64,000 nt of DNA. Source: Pontibacillus halophilus JSM 076056 = DSM 19796 (GTDB taxonomy: Bacteria; Bacillota; Bacilli; Bacillales; BH030062). The stretch's first letter is position 1. Each line of letters begins with the position of its first letter. The position numbers were made by a program, and so were the translations under genes. The stretch is from the NCBI RefSeq assembly GCF_000425205.1, contig NZ_KE384328.1:93296-157295 (forward strand). Direction: 5' to 3'. Positions 45,907-55,660 of this stretch are shown here, piece by piece. The notes beneath the pieces were generated by a model. That model did no database searches, was not told where the DNA came from, and saw only the letters and a list, made by a program, of their open reading frames with translations.

Positions 45907-46575
45907 ATGTTATCTGGTCTAGAGCACTTATTTAACTTGTTAATTGAAAGTCGTGGTCTATTTGGGAAAGCCGTTCTTCTTACATTTCAGCTGACTGCAG
46001 TATCCATTGTGTTGGCTATCGTAATCGGCTTGGTTGTTGCACTTATGAAAATTTCGAAGGTAAGAGTATTGGAAGGGCTTGCGAATGTATATATCTTTAT
46101 TGTTCGAGGGACTCCATTAATCGTTCAAATCTTTGTGTTCTATTATGGGTTATCACAAGGAGAATTTAAGATTTCTGGATTTTGGTCTGCTTCGTTAGGA
46201 CTAGCCTTCCACAATGGTGCCTATATTGCAGAGATCTTCAGGGGAGCCATACAGTCCATAGAGAAAGGGCAGATGGAAGCTGGTCGTTCACTTGGAATGA
46301 GTCATACGTTGACGATGCGTAGGATTATATTACCTCAAGCCTTCCGACGCGCTCTACCTCCACTTGGCAACCAATTTATTATCGGGCTAAAGGATTCCTC
46401 TCTAGCTGCCTTCGTTGGTCTTTCTGAAATCTTTAACGTAGCAACCACAATGGGGTCTTCTACATTTGACTACATGTCTTGGCTTCTAATCTGTGCGTTT
46501 TACTACTTAATACTCGTGTTTATATTGACCCTTGGAGTGACCTATTTAGAGAAGAAGCTAGAGGTACAGCCTTAA
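45907..46575 (+). CDS. Amino-acid ABC transporter permease
   Basis: A 222-residue HisM/GlnP-type permease with about five membrane helices. It has the conserved cytoplasmic EAA loop EAGRSLGMSHTLTMRRIILP (about residues 121-140), which contacts the ATPase. The family signature FIVRGTPLIVQIFVFYYG is near residue 65. The ATG follows GGAAGGAGATGAGGATTA. Confidence 0.94.
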   Translation: MLSGLEHLFNLLIESRGLFGKAVLLTFQLTAVSIVLAIVIGLVVALMKISKVRVLEGLANVYIFIVRGTPLIVQIFVFYYGLSQGEFKISGFWSASLGLAFHNGAYIAEIFRGAIQSIEKGQMEAGRSLGMSHTLTMRRIILPQAFRRALPPLGNQFIIGLKDSSLAAFVGLSEIFNVATTMGSSTFDYMSWLLICAFYYLILVFILTLGVTYLEKKLEVQP

Positions 46576-46590
46576 GAAAGGAGAGATTCC

Positions 46591-47328
46591 ATGACGGCGG
46601 ATAAGATGATCCATATTGAGAAACTGAACAAATCGTTTGGAGACTTACATGTACTTAAGAATATTGATTTCGATGTAAACAAGAAAGAAGTGGTCGTTCT
46701 AATTGGTGCGAGTGGTTCAGGGAAGAGTACGTTATTACGATGTTTAAACTTCTTGGAGGTCAAAGATGATGGAATCATTACAATCGACGGGAGAGAGATT
46801 GACCCGAAGAAGGATAATTTGAATGGGGTCCGTCAGAAGGTAGGGATGGTATTCCAGCATTTTCATCTCTTTCCTCATAAGACGGTACTTCAGAATGTTA
46901 TGGAAGCTCAGACTTATGTAAAGAAATTGAGCAAAGAAGAAGCGGGTAAAGAGGGGAAGGCGCTTCTTGAGAAGGTGGGCTTACAAGACAAAGCAGATGT
47001 TTATCCTAATCAACTTTCTGGCGGACAGAAGCAGCGCGTAGCCATCGCCCGCTCTTTAGCGATGAAACCGGAGATTATGCTATTCGATGAACCTACTTCA
47101 GCCCTTGACCCAGAGTTGGTAGGGGAAGTGCTCAGTACAATGAAAGAGTTGGCAAATGAAGGGATGACGATGGTTGTCGTGACTCATGAAATGGGATTCG
47201 CTCGTGAAGTTGCAGACCGAGTGGTATATATGCACGATGGGAAGATTGTTGAGACTGGAAAGCCAAAAGACATCTTTGATTCTCCAAAGGAAGAACGAAC
47301 AAAAGCATTTCTAAGTTCCATCCTATAA
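46591..47328 (+). CDS. Amino-acid ABC transporter ATP-binding protein
   Basis: A 245-residue GlnQ/HisP-type ATPase with Walker [10 protein letters not shown] (about 38-46), Q-loop [10 protein letters not shown], signature LSGGQKQR, Walker [13 protein letters not shown] and the switch histidine in VTHEM. The ATG follows AAAGGAGAGATTCC, 15 bases after the permease gene. It completes the three-component importer. Confidence 0.95.
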   Translation: MTADKMIHIEKLNKSFGDLHVLKNIDFDVNKKEVVVLIGASGSGKSTLLRCLNFLEVKDDGIITIDGREIDPKKDNLNGVRQKVGMVFQHFHLFPHKTVLQNVMEAQTYVKKLSKEEAGKEGKALLEKVGLQDKADVYPNQLSGGQKQRVAIARSLAMKPEIMLFDEPTSALDPELVGEVLSTMKELANEGMTMVVVTHEMGFAREVADRVVYMHDGKIVETGKPKDIFDSPKEERTKAFLSSIL

Positions 47329-47333
47329 AAAAA

Positions 47334-47363
47334 GAAAGCCAGTCTAAAGAAAGACTGGCTTTC
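47334..47363. terminator. Bidirectional terminator between the ABC operon and the convergent gene
   Basis: A perfect 12-base stem (GAAAGCCAGTCT with AGACTGGCTTTC). The A-run at 47327-47333 becomes a T-run on the minus strand, so the signal is stronger for the minus-strand gene. Confidence 0.8.
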
Positions 47364-47374
47364 CTGTATAATTT

Positions 47375-47860
47375 TCACTTTTTCTTGAAGAATAACAAAT
47401 AACAACCTAAACCAATTAAGATGACGGGCCAGAATTGTTGTACCACGCTAACGCCTTTATCGATCCATTGGAACCATTCGGGCTTACTTGTAGAGAATAA
47501 GGCGAACATGGATAGAATGAGTAGAAAGAGACCTGGAATGAATCCAGATTTCGTCTTTGTATACCTCACGAGAAAAGCGATACTAATAATAAATGGGTAA
47601 ACGCCCCAATGTTGAATCCAAAACGAATAAACGTTCATACCATGAAAGTGAATGCCTAATCCTAGAAGCACCACACCTGGAAACAGGTTCTCATACTGCT
47701 TGGAAGAATAGCTCTGAATCAAGAAGGCAATGCCTATAATAATAACCAGGGTGGGCCAAGAGTAAAAGTGCGTGATAATGGGGAGTTGTAACTGACGCAT
47801 AAGAAAATATAGACCAATTCCTAGAAGCAAGAAGCCACCAAACGTGTTTTGTTTTCGCAC
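47375..47860 (-). CDS. LiaI/LiaF-like small membrane protein
   Basis: A 161-residue protein made mostly of hydrophobic helices in pairs (about residues 8-25, 33-50, 60-78, 86-103, 106-123 and 140-158). It resembles the LiaI-LiaF-like transmembrane region family and ends in KKK. I chose the GTG at 47860, which follows GGAGGGATTCTTT; the upstream TTG at 47875 lies within that ribosome site. The function is unknown; relatives modulate cell-envelope stress sensing. No partner two-component genes are nearby. Confidence 0.75.
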   Translation of the reverse strand: MRKQNTFGGFLLLGIGLYFLMRQLQLPIITHFYSWPTLVIIIGIAFLIQSYSSKQYENLFPGVVLLGLGIHFHGMNVYSFWIQHWGVYPFIISIAFLVRYTKTKSGFIPGLFLLILSMFALFSTSKPEWFQWIDKGVSVVQQFWPVILIGLGCYLLFFKKK

Positions 47861-48100
47861 AAAGAATCCCTCCAATGTGAAGTTCGTGTGTTCGCGTGTG
47901 CATCGTTTGCCTGCGGGGGAGTGGTGTGTTAAGGTACGTAAAGAATGTCTTATCCACAGAATTTGTAAATTTTATGTATAATAGAACTATTCATATCCTA
48001 TCATAAGGATTTCAATATCTGTTCACATTTTTCTTCTTTAGAATGGTTATAATCTGTTATACTAAATAGAGATAGAAATAGTAAGGTAGGGGGTAAAGGT

Positions 48101-49465
48101 ATGCATGTATTAGTAGTCGGCGTAAATTATAAGACCGCCCCTGTTGAGATAAGAGAAAAGCTTACCTTTTCTGAGGAACGTCTTGTTGACGCCATGTCAT
48201 CACTGAATGAACAGAAAAGTGTGCTTGAGAACGTGATTATCTCTACATGCAATCGTACGGAAATTTATGCGGTCGTAGACCAACTGCATACTGGACGTTA
48301 TTATATAAAACAATTTTTAGCCAACTGGTTTAATGTTGATAAGGACGAGTTTACTCCATTCTTATCCATCTATGAGAATGATGGAGCGATGGAGCATTTG
48401 TTCCGCGTAATTTCAGGATTAGATTCTATGGTTCTTGGAGAAACACAAATCCTAGGACAAATGAAACAGTCCTTCTTAAAGGCACAAGAATCGAATACAA
48501 CAGGTACCATGTTTAACCAACTATTTAAACAAGCGGTAACGTTGGCTAAACGAGGTCATAAAGAAACTGAAATTGGAGAAAATGCCGTTTCAGTAAGTTA
48601 TGCTGCGGTAGAACTCTCTAAGAAAATATTCGGAGACTTATCCAATAAGCATGTTGTAATTTATGGTGCTGGTAAAATGGGTGAATTAGCTGCCCAGAAT
48701 TTACACGGTTCCGGTGTGAAACATGTCACGGTTGTAAACCGTACCCTTTCTAAAGCCGTACAATTAGCGGAGAAGTTCCAAGGCACACCAAGAACAACTG
48801 AAGAATTACCATCTGTATTAGAAAGTGCAGACATTTTAATCAGTTCAACAGGAGCCGATGACTATGTGATAACGAAAGACCAGCTTGCGTCTGTAACGAA
48901 GAAGCGTAAAGGTCGTCCGTTGTTCTTAGTAGATATTGCTGTGCCACGTGATTTAGACCCCGCGATTGATGATTTAGAAAGTGTCTTTCTATATGACATA
49001 GACGACCTTCAAGGCATTGTAGATGCGAATCTTGCTGCACGCCAGGAAGCGGCAGAACAAGTAGAAATTATGATTGAAGCAGAGATTGTATCTTTCAAAG
49101 AATGGCTTCAAACCATTGGAGTTGTTCCTGTCATTTCGGCTCTTCGTAACAAAGCCTTGTCTATTCAGTCTGAAACGATGAAGAGCATTGAGCGAAAGAT
49201 GCCAGATTTAACAGACCGTGAACGTAAAGTGTTGAGTAAACACACAAAGAGTATTATCAATCAAATGTTGAAAGAGCCTATTCAACAGGCCAAAGAAATG
49301 GCAAGCCACGACCAGTCTGAACTACAGCTTGAATTGTTCCAGAAGATTTTTGGTATTGAAGACCAAGTTCAAGATGAAATTCAAAGACAAGAGGCGAAGA
49401 ATAAAGAAGCCGTCTTAGAAGACGATGGGAAACCGACCTTTCAAGTTAACTTAGTAAATTCATGA
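48101..49465 (+). CDS. hemA: Glutamyl-tRNA reductase
   Basis: The first committed step of C5-pathway tetrapyrrole synthesis, reducing glutamyl-tRNA to glutamate-1-semialdehyde. The 454-residue protein has the nucleophile Cys50 in [12 protein letters not shown], the NADPH site [13 protein letters not shown] and a C-terminal dimerisation domain. The ATG follows TAGGGGGTAAAGGT. The 240-base upstream gap contains AT-rich -10-like elements at 47977-47982 and 48048-48053 without a clear -35. It starts hemAXCDBL. Confidence 0.97.
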   Translation: MHVLVVGVNYKTAPVEIREKLTFSEERLVDAMSSLNEQKSVLENVIISTCNRTEIYAVVDQLHTGRYYIKQFLANWFNVDKDEFTPFLSIYENDGAMEHLFRVISGLDSMVLGETQILGQMKQSFLKAQESNTTGTMFNQLFKQAVTLAKRGHKETEIGENAVSVSYAAVELSKKIFGDLSNKHVVIYGAGKMGELAAQNLHGSGVKHVTVVNRTLSKAVQLAEKFQGTPRTTEELPSVLESADILISSTGADDYVITKDQLASVTKKRKGRPLFLVDIAVPRDLDPAIDDLESVFLYDIDDLQGIVDANLAARQEAAEQVEIMIEAEIVSFKEWLQTIGVVPVISALRNKALSIQSETMKSIERKMPDLTDRERKVLSKHTKSIINQMLKEPIQQAKEMASHDQSELQLELFQKIFGIEDQVQDEIQRQEAKNKEAVLEDDGKPTFQVNLVNS

Positions 49466-49481
49466 GAAAGGGAATATCCCT

Positions 49482-50300
49482 ATGGTTGAAATGAAGTGGA
49501 TTTATGAATGGATCATGATTGTATATGGATTAAGTCTAATCGGCTACTTTGTCGATTTTATTCAACATAACCGGAAGGTGAATCGTTTCGCCTTCTGGTT
49601 ACTTTCTATCGTTTGGATTTTACAAACAAGTGTTATCGTCATTCAATTAATAGGACAAGAAGAATTTCCGATTCGGACCATACAAGACGGTCTTTATTTT
49701 TATGCTTGGATTTTAGTCACCTTTTCACTTATTGTGAACCGATTGTTTAAGGTGGATTTCATCGTGTTCTTTACGAATGCCTTTGGTTTCTTTATGATGA
49801 CCTTGCAGATCTTCGCGAAGGCTCAGAACGATGCCACTGAACAATCATTAAGACTTGTGAGTGAACTACTTGTAACGCACATAACTTTGGCACTCGTCAG
49901 TTATGGGTTCTTTACGTTTTCTTGTATTTTCTCATTTATGTACTTACTGCAGTATCGACTCTTGAAAGAGAAGAAATGGAACAAGCGCTTAATGAGGCTT
50001 GGGGATCTTGGTCAACTCGATAATTTCTCTTATATAGCAGCCGTTTTAGGTGTACCGTTGTTGTTGATTGCCTTAATTTTAGGGGTGATCTGGGGATACA
50101 CATCAGGGGAAGAGTTCTACCTCTTTGATTCGAAGACACTTGGGTCCATTGGTATGCTAGTCATTTATTTAGTTTACCTTTTCCTTCGCGTTGTGAAGGA
50201 TTATGAAGGGCGTACAATGGCTCTTTACAACACAGGTGCTTTCCTTTTCCTATTAGTGAACTTCTTCCTATTTGGCTCACTATCAAACTTTCATATTTAA
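49482..50300 (+). CDS. hemX: HemX, cytochrome c assembly-type membrane protein
   Basis: A 272-residue protein with eight membrane helices, related to the CcmC/CcsA (cytochrome c assembly) fold. In B. subtilis HemX lowers the amount of HemA. Conserved histidines in the membrane part (e.g. THITLALVSYGFFTF) are visible. It lies between hemA and hemC as in B. subtilis, 16 bases after hemA. Confidence 0.92.
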   Translation: MVEMKWIYEWIMIVYGLSLIGYFVDFIQHNRKVNRFAFWLLSIVWILQTSVIVIQLIGQEEFPIRTIQDGLYFYAWILVTFSLIVNRLFKVDFIVFFTNAFGFFMMTLQIFAKAQNDATEQSLRLVSELLVTHITLALVSYGFFTFSCIFSFMYLLQYRLLKEKKWNKRLMRLGDLGQLDNFSYIAAVLGVPLLLIALILGVIWGYTSGEEFYLFDSKTLGSIGMLVIYLVYLFLRVVKDYEGRTMALYNTGAFLFLLVNFFLFGSLSNFHI

Positions 50301-50324
50301 AACACTTTAATCAGGGGGAGAACG

Positions 50325-51254
50325 ATGAGGAAAATTGTAATTGGAACACGTAAGAGTAAACTGGCATTGACTCAAACAAATTGGGTAATCGAAAAGTTGA
50401 AAGAAGAAGGTCTACCGTTCGAATTCGAAACGAAAAAGATTGTTACAACAGGGGATAAAATTCAGAACGTTACGCTTTCCCGTATCGGTGGAAAAGCGCT
50501 ATTCGTTAAAGAGATTGAAGCTGCCATGTACAACAATGAAATTGACCTTGCTGTACATAGTATGAAAGATATGCCTTCAGAACCGCCAGAAGGACTAACA
50601 ATTGGGAGTGTTCCAATTCGTGAAGACCACCGTGATGCTTACATTGGTCAGAACAGCGTCCCGTTCCATGAACTTCCTGAGGGTGCTGTTGTTGGAACAA
50701 GTAGCTTGCGCCGTGCAGCTCAAATTCGAGCGATTCGTCCTGACATTACAATTCGGTCGATTCGCGGTAACATAGACACTCGACTTCGAAAGCTTGAAGA
50801 AGAGGATTATGACGCAATTATACTTGCGACAGCCGGATTGAAGCGCATGGGTTGGTCCGATGATGTGATTACTGAATACTTGGAACCAGAGGTTATGGTG
50901 CCAGCAGTCGGGCAAGGCGCGTTAGCGCTCCAGTGTCGTGAAGGCGATGAAGAAGTGATGGAGCTTATCCAACGATTAAACCATGACTATACGTACCGGA
51001 CGGTTATGGCAGAACGCTCCTTCTTGCAACGCTTGAACGGCGGATGTGAATCTCCAATCGGTGCATATGCTTACCTTCAGGGTGATGACATTGTGTTGAC
51101 GGGGCTTGTGTCCACAGCAGATGGTACTACTGTGCTGAAAGAAGTAGTAACAGGAACAGATTCTCATGCGGTTGGTTTAGAAGCAGCAGATAAAATCTTA
51201 GCACGAGGTGGAGCTGAGATCATCGAAGCTTCTAAAGAGGAAACGAATGAGTAA
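50325..51254 (+). CDS. hemC: Porphobilinogen deaminase (hydroxymethylbilane synthase)
   Basis: Polymerises four porphobilinogens into hydroxymethylbilane. The 309-residue protein has the N-terminal [15 protein letters not shown], the arginine-rich region [15 protein letters not shown] and the dipyrromethane cofactor-binding Cys241 in [12 protein letters not shown]. The ATG follows AGGGGGAGAACG. Its stop overlaps hemD by one base (TAATG). Confidence 0.97.
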   Translation: MRKIVIGTRKSKLALTQTNWVIEKLKEEGLPFEFETKKIVTTGDKIQNVTLSRIGGKALFVKEIEAAMYNNEIDLAVHSMKDMPSEPPEGLTIGSVPIREDHRDAYIGQNSVPFHELPEGAVVGTSSLRRAAQIRAIRPDITIRSIRGNIDTRLRKLEEEDYDAIILATAGLKRMGWSDDVITEYLEPEVMVPAVGQGALALQCREGDEEVMELIQRLNHDYTYRTVMAERSFLQRLNGGCESPIGAYAYLQGDDIVLTGLVSTADGTTVLKEVVTGTDSHAVGLEAADKILARGGAEIIEASKEETNE

Positions 51255-52021
51255 TGGGTGTACTGGAAGGTAAACAAATCCTAGTAACCCGTGAGCTGGA
51301 ACAAGCCAAAACGATGACTTCAAAGATTCAACAGCTAGGCGGAATTTCGATTGAAATTCCGCTTTTGTCATTTAAATCTGCAGATAAGGAGACTTTTCGA
51401 CGTTCCATTACGCACCTGGAACAGGCGGATTGGGTCTTCTTTACGAGTGCGAACGGTGTGGCTTTCTTTTTCGATCAACTTGAGGAAGAGCAACTTAAGC
51501 TCCCCTCCCACCTTTCGATTGCGGTAGTAGGCCTGAAAACGGAGCAAGCACTTCAGCAATATGGCTATCATCCTTCGTTCGTCCCAAGTCGATATAGCGC
51601 TTATACCTTAGGAACCGAGTTCATCGAGCAAGTTAGTGAGCCTTTATCCATTGTACTTATCCAAGGGAACTTATCGCGCACTACCTTAAAGGATACTCTG
51701 TCTCGAGGCCCATACGAGATTCAAACAGTCATCATGTATGAAACCGTATTTAATGTTACAATGGAGACGAAATTAACTGAAGCTATAGCAAACAAACAAA
51801 TAGATGCCCTAACGTTTACGAGCCCTTCTGCTGTTCGTGCTTTTACAAGATTAGCGGGACACTTTGAAGAAGTGTTCACATATCCTTGTGCTTGCATTGG
51901 GCCAACGACCGAACAAGAGGCTCGAAAGTTAGGGTTTACACGTATCGTCGTCCCTAAGACGTATACTGTGGAAGCTATGATTGAGCAACTAGCTCTAGAC
52001 CGTGATGAAAGGAACTGGTAA
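51254..52021 (+). CDS. hemD: Uroporphyrinogen-III synthase
   Basis: Cyclises hydroxymethylbilane with ring-D inversion. The sequence is poorly conserved, as is usual for HemD, but the 255-residue two-lobe pattern fits: [16 protein letters not shown], then [16 protein letters not shown] and [15 protein letters not shown]. Its place between hemC and hemB makes the call firm. It overlaps both neighbours by one base. Confidence 0.94.
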   Translation: MGVLEGKQILVTRELEQAKTMTSKIQQLGGISIEIPLLSFKSADKETFRRSITHLEQADWVFFTSANGVAFFFDQLEEEQLKLPSHLSIAVVGLKTEQALQQYGYHPSFVPSRYSAYTLGTEFIEQVSEPLSIVLIQGNLSRTTLKDTLSRGPYEIQTVIMYETVFNVTMETKLTEAIANKQIDALTFTSPSAVRAFTRLAGHFEEVFTYPCACIGPTTEQEARKLGFTRIVVPKTYTVEAMIEQLALDRDERNW

Positions 52022-53001
52022 TGATGAATGAACTACATTTCAAACGCCACCGACGTCTACGTACAAGCGAATCCATGCGTTCTCTTGTACGAGAGACACA
52101 TTTGCAGAAGGAAGATTTAATCTATCCAATCTTCGTAGTCGAAGGGGAGAAAGTTAAGAACGAAGTGTCCTCTATGCCAGGGGTGTATCAAGTATCTCTA
52201 GACTACTTAACCGAGCAGATGAACGAATTAGAAGACTTAGGGATTCGTGGTGTGATTGTATTTGGTGTGCCTAAAGAGAAGGATGAGATCGGGACACAAG
52301 CCTATTGCGAGACAGGCATTGTTCAAGAAGCCATTCGCCAAATTAAACGTGATCATCAAAGTCTGACTGTTATTGCAGATACTTGCCTTTGTCAATACAC
52401 GGATCATGGGCACTGTGGTGTCGTTCGAGATGGGGTTGTAGAAAATGATGAATCCTTGGAACTTCTCGTACAAACAGCTATCAGTCAAGCGAAAGCTGGA
52501 GCGGATATTATCGCTCCTTCCAACATGATGGATGGATTTGTAGCGGCAATTCGGAAAGGCCTTGATGAAGCAGGATTTGTTCATGTACCAATCATGTCTT
52601 ATGCCGTTAAATACGCTTCCTCTTTCTATGGACCATTCCGCGATGCAGCTCATAGTTCTCCTCAATTTGGAGACCGTAAGGAGTACCAAATGGACCCTGC
52701 GAATCGTCTAGAGGCCATTCGTGAAGCTGAATCAGATGTGGAAGAAGGAGCGGACTTCCTGATTGTGAAACCATCACTTGCCTATCTAGATGTGATGCGT
52801 GAAGTGAAAGATCGCTTCAACCTTCCTCTTGTTGCGTACAACGTAAGTGGGGAATATTCCATGATTAAGGCAGCTGCAGCAAATGGTTGGGTAAATGAGC
52901 GTGAAATCGTCTTGGAGAAATTAACGTCAATGAAGCGTGCAGGTGCCGATTTAATTATTACGTACTTTGCTAAAGATGCAGCACGTTATATAAGTGAATA
53001 A
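52021..53001 (+). CDS. hemB: Delta-aminolevulinic acid dehydratase (porphobilinogen synthase)
   Basis: Condenses two 5-aminolevulinates to porphobilinogen. The 326-residue protein has a zinc-type metal site, [14 protein letters not shown], and two active-site lysines, Lys197 ([13 protein letters not shown]) and the Schiff-base Lys250 (VKPSLAYLD). The ATG at 52021 overlaps the hemD stop; an ATG three bases later is equally possible. Confidence 0.97.
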   Translation: MMNELHFKRHRRLRTSESMRSLVRETHLQKEDLIYPIFVVEGEKVKNEVSSMPGVYQVSLDYLTEQMNELEDLGIRGVIVFGVPKEKDEIGTQAYCETGIVQEAIRQIKRDHQSLTVIADTCLCQYTDHGHCGVVRDGVVENDESLELLVQTAISQAKAGADIIAPSNMMDGFVAAIRKGLDEAGFVHVPIMSYAVKYASSFYGPFRDAAHSSPQFGDRKEYQMDPANRLEAIREAESDVEEGADFLIVKPSLAYLDVMREVKDRFNLPLVAYNVSGEYSMIKAAAANGWVNEREIVLEKLTSMKRAGADLIITYFAKDAARYISE

Positions 53002-53018
53002 GGGAAGAGGAGTGATGA

Positions 53019-54314
53019 ATGACTATGCGACAATTTGACCGTTCGAAAGAAGCATATAAACAAGCTGTAGAAGTGATGCCAGGTGGAGTTAACTCCCCGG
53101 CAAGAGCTTCGAAATCCGTAGGAATGGAACCTCTTTTCATGGAAAAAGGTGCAGGTTCCAAACTATACGATGTGGATGGAAATGAGTACATCGACTATGT
53201 ATTAAGCTTTGGCCCACTTATTCTAGGACATGCAGATGAACGTGTCATTAATCGCCTGAAGCGAGTTGCTGAAGATGGAACTAGCTTCGGTGCTCCAACT
53301 GAATTGGAGAATGAAGTGGCGAAGCTTGTCATTGAGCGTGTTCCATCTATTGAAATGGTGCGCATGGTGAATTCAGGTACTGAGGCAACAATGAGTGCGC
53401 TGCGTCTAGCTCGTGGCTATACAGGTAAGAACAAGATCTTGAAATTTGAAGGCAACTATCATGGGCATGGTGATTCCTTACTCATTAAGGCAGGTTCAGG
53501 TGTTGCGACGCTAGGCTTACCAGATAGCCCTGGTGTTCCAGAAGGAATTGCAAAGAACACCATTACAGTTCCTTATAACGACCTTGAAAGTTTACGTTAT
53601 GCATTCAACGAATACGGCGATGATATCGCAGGTGTCATCTTAGAGCCTGTATCTGGAAATATGGGTGTTGTACCTCCAGGAGAAACATTCTTACAAGAAC
53701 TCCGTACCATCACAGAAGAACACGGTTCTTTACTTATCTTCGATGAGGTAATGACCGGCTTCCGCATTGGATATCACAGTGCACAAGGGCATTACGGTGT
53801 GACGCCTGATTTAACGTGTCTTGGTAAAGTAATCGGTGGAGGTATGCCTGTTGGAGCTTATGGTGGTAAGCGTGAAATCATGGAGATGATTGCACCCGCT
53901 GGCCCCATCTATCAAGCTGGAACGCTTTCTGGAAATCCACTAGCCATGGCAGCAGGTTACGAAACACTAACGGCCTTAACAGAAGACTCATACACAGAAT
54001 TGAATCGTAAAGTAGACCGTCTTGTAGAAGGCTTTGAAAGAAGTGCTCAAAAACACAACATCCCTCTAACTGTCAATCGTGCAGGTACGATGGTATGTTT
54101 CTTCTTTACTGACCAAGAAGTGGTTGATTACGAAACAGCTAAACAATCCAATACAGATTACTTTGCTCAATTCTACCGCGCTATGATTCAAGAAGGTGTT
54201 TATTTACCGCCTTCCCAATTTGAATGTGTATTTACATCGGTCGCTCACAGTGACGAAGACATTGAGAAGACCATTTCAGCTGCAGATGTAGCATTTTCTA
54301 AAATAGAGAAGTAA
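53019..54314 (+). CDS. hemL: Glutamate-1-semialdehyde 2,1-aminomutase
   Basis: A PLP enzyme turning glutamate-1-semialdehyde into 5-aminolevulinate. The 431-residue protein has [11 protein letters not shown] at the N-terminus, [13 protein letters not shown], the aminotransferase segment [12 protein letters not shown] and the PLP lysine Lys270 in CLGKVIGGG. The ATG at 53019 is six bases after GAGGAG; the next in-frame ATG at 53025 is an alternative. It is the last gene of the hem operon. Confidence 0.97.
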   Translation: MTMRQFDRSKEAYKQAVEVMPGGVNSPARASKSVGMEPLFMEKGAGSKLYDVDGNEYIDYVLSFGPLILGHADERVINRLKRVAEDGTSFGAPTELENEVAKLVIERVPSIEMVRMVNSGTEATMSALRLARGYTGKNKILKFEGNYHGHGDSLLIKAGSGVATLGLPDSPGVPEGIAKNTITVPYNDLESLRYAFNEYGDDIAGVILEPVSGNMGVVPPGETFLQELRTITEEHGSLLIFDEVMTGFRIGYHSAQGHYGVTPDLTCLGKVIGGGMPVGAYGGKREIMEMIAPAGPIYQAGTLSGNPLAMAAGYETLTALTEDSYTELNRKVDRLVEGFERSAQKHNIPLTVNRAGTMVCFFFTDQEVVDYETAKQSNTDYFAQFYRAMIQEGVYLPPSQFECVFTSVAHSDEDIEKTISAADVAFSKIEK

Positions 54315-54317
54315 AAG

Positions 54318-54350
54318 AAGGGCCGCCCTACGTTGGGACGGCCTTTTTTT
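54318..54350 (+). terminator. Terminator after hemL
   Basis: A GC-rich stem (GGCCGCCC with GGGACGGCC, one bulged base) followed by seven Ts. Confidence 0.9.
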
Positions 54351-54420
54351 GTTCGGCTAACATCGTATTCATTTCTTTCTACAAAGCGTTTCCTGTTACG
54401 TGGCAGCTTGGTACCAATAG

Positions 54421-54449
54421 TCATAAATAGGTGGTTCTCCTCATATATG
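54421..54449 (+). promoter_or_regulatory. Candidate sigma-E promoter of spoVID
   Basis: TCATAAA (54421-54427) fits the sigma-E -35 KMATATT in part. CATATATG (54442-54449) fits the -10 CATACANT, with 16 bases between ATA and CATA. B. subtilis spoVID is a sigma-E gene. The rest of the 212-base gap holds no gene I can support. Confidence 0.45.
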
Positions 54450-54526
54450 TGTACGGATGAGATAGCTTACTTTACGTTAGCGAACGATAGGCTACATCGG
54501 TTTGCATTTGAAAGGAGGAACCCTCA

Positions 54527-55600
54527 TTGACATATGAGCCAAATCAAGTGTTTACGTTTGATTTAAACGAGTCGCTCTGGTTTAAAAGGGGACAGGAAGT
54601 AGAAGAGTTTATGGGGATTTCATTAGAACCGGAAATCACAATTCAAGAATTTGATGATTACGTCTCCATTCAAGGAACGATTGAACTGGCTGGAGAATAT
54701 TATCCTACTGACGATGATGGCGAAAGAGCCGAAGAGCGGTCACTTTCCTTACATGATTATGCTTCGAAACGAGTTGTGGACCAAGTTGAAGATAGCGAAG
54801 ACGGAGTGAGTGAGTTCTACCACCGTTTTCCAGTGGAGATTTCCGTCCCGAAAGACAGGATTGAAGCACTTGAGAATATTTCCGTTAGCATTCAATCATT
54901 TGACTATGAACTGCCTGAACGTGCGCAACTAAAGCTCAATGCGACCGTAGCTATCCATGGGATTAATCAGGAGTCTGCTCGTGGGGGAGCAAATCAAGTA
55001 GAGTTTGAAGAGGAAGAACTTGAACCAATAAAGCCTGAAGAGACTTTTCAATTTGATGTGAAATATGAAGAAGAGGAAGAGGTAAGGCTTCAACCTGCAA
55101 ATGAAGACTACAGGTCTAAAGCAGCCCAAGAAACCTTTGAAGAAGTACCTAAATTAAACGTTGAAGAAGACGAGGAAGCAGAAGAGGAAGAAGATGATCG
55201 TTGGAAATTTAAGCAGTCTTCGCAAACGTTCGAAGAATTCTTCGGGAAGAAAGTCGACCATGATGGGGTGGAAGCGGCAGATACCGACGAAGACGTCTTC
55301 TCCTATGAAGGAGAATATGCCCACCAGGATGATCCTGGTCGGGATGACGATGATGATTATGAAGAAGAAAAGGAGACAGAAGAACGTGAGCCACAAGACG
55401 CCGGCTATTTAACTTCTATGTTTGACCGTGGAGAAGAGGAGCCATTCACGCGGATGAGAGTGTGCATCGTTCAAGATTCCGATACGCTTGTGTCAATCGC
55501 TGAACGATATCGAATCCTTCCTACGCACTTGAGTCGAGCGAATGATTTGGAAGAGGAAGAAGTGGAAGCGGGTCAAATCTTGTATATACCTTCGAAATAA
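54527..55600 (+). CDS. spoVID: Spore coat assembly protein SpoVID
   Basis: A 357-residue morphogenetic protein for spore-coat encasement. The N-terminal conserved region opens with FDLNESLWFKRGQEVEEFMG and has ISVQGTIEL-type beta strands. A long, highly acidic middle (about 165-305) follows, then a C-terminal LysM domain (about 306-356, DSDTLVSIAERYRI). It is shorter than the 575-residue B. subtilis protein; the loss is in the middle. The TTG start is eight bases after AAAGGAGG. The context hemL-spoVID-ysxE-valS is as in B. subtilis. Confidence 0.92.
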   Translation: MTYEPNQVFTFDLNESLWFKRGQEVEEFMGISLEPEITIQEFDDYVSIQGTIELAGEYYPTDDDGERAEERSLSLHDYASKRVVDQVEDSEDGVSEFYHRFPVEISVPKDRIEALENISVSIQSFDYELPERAQLKLNATVAIHGINQESARGGANQVEFEEEELEPIKPEETFQFDVKYEEEEEVRLQPANEDYRSKAAQETFEEVPKLNVEEDEEAEEEEDDRWKFKQSSQTFEEFFGKKVDHDGVEAADTDEDVFSYEGEYAHQDDPGRDDDDDYEEEKETEEREPQDAGYLTSMFDRGEEEPFTRMRVCIVQDSDTLVSIAERYRILPTHLSRANDLEEEEVEAGQILYIPSK

Positions 55601-55610
55601 AGACGGAGAA

Positions 55611-55641
55611 AAGAGCGAGAGGCAACTTCTCGCTCTTTTTG
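55611..55641 (+). terminator. Terminator after spoVID
   Basis: A perfect ten-base stem (AAGAGCGAGA with TCTCGCTCTT), seven-base loop and a short T-run. Confidence 0.88.
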
Positions 55642-55660
55642 ATGAAATGGAGTGAGGCCT

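Noticed and set aside
48041..48066. PerR box before hemA
   Set aside because: TTATAATCTGTTATA only partly resembles TTATAATNATTATAA and its right half is not a matching inverted arm; I could not support it by eye.
55154..55412. Long ORFs on both strands across the acidic middle of spoVID
   Set aside because: They arise from the low-complexity GAA/GAT-rich coding run and have no ribosome site or family match.
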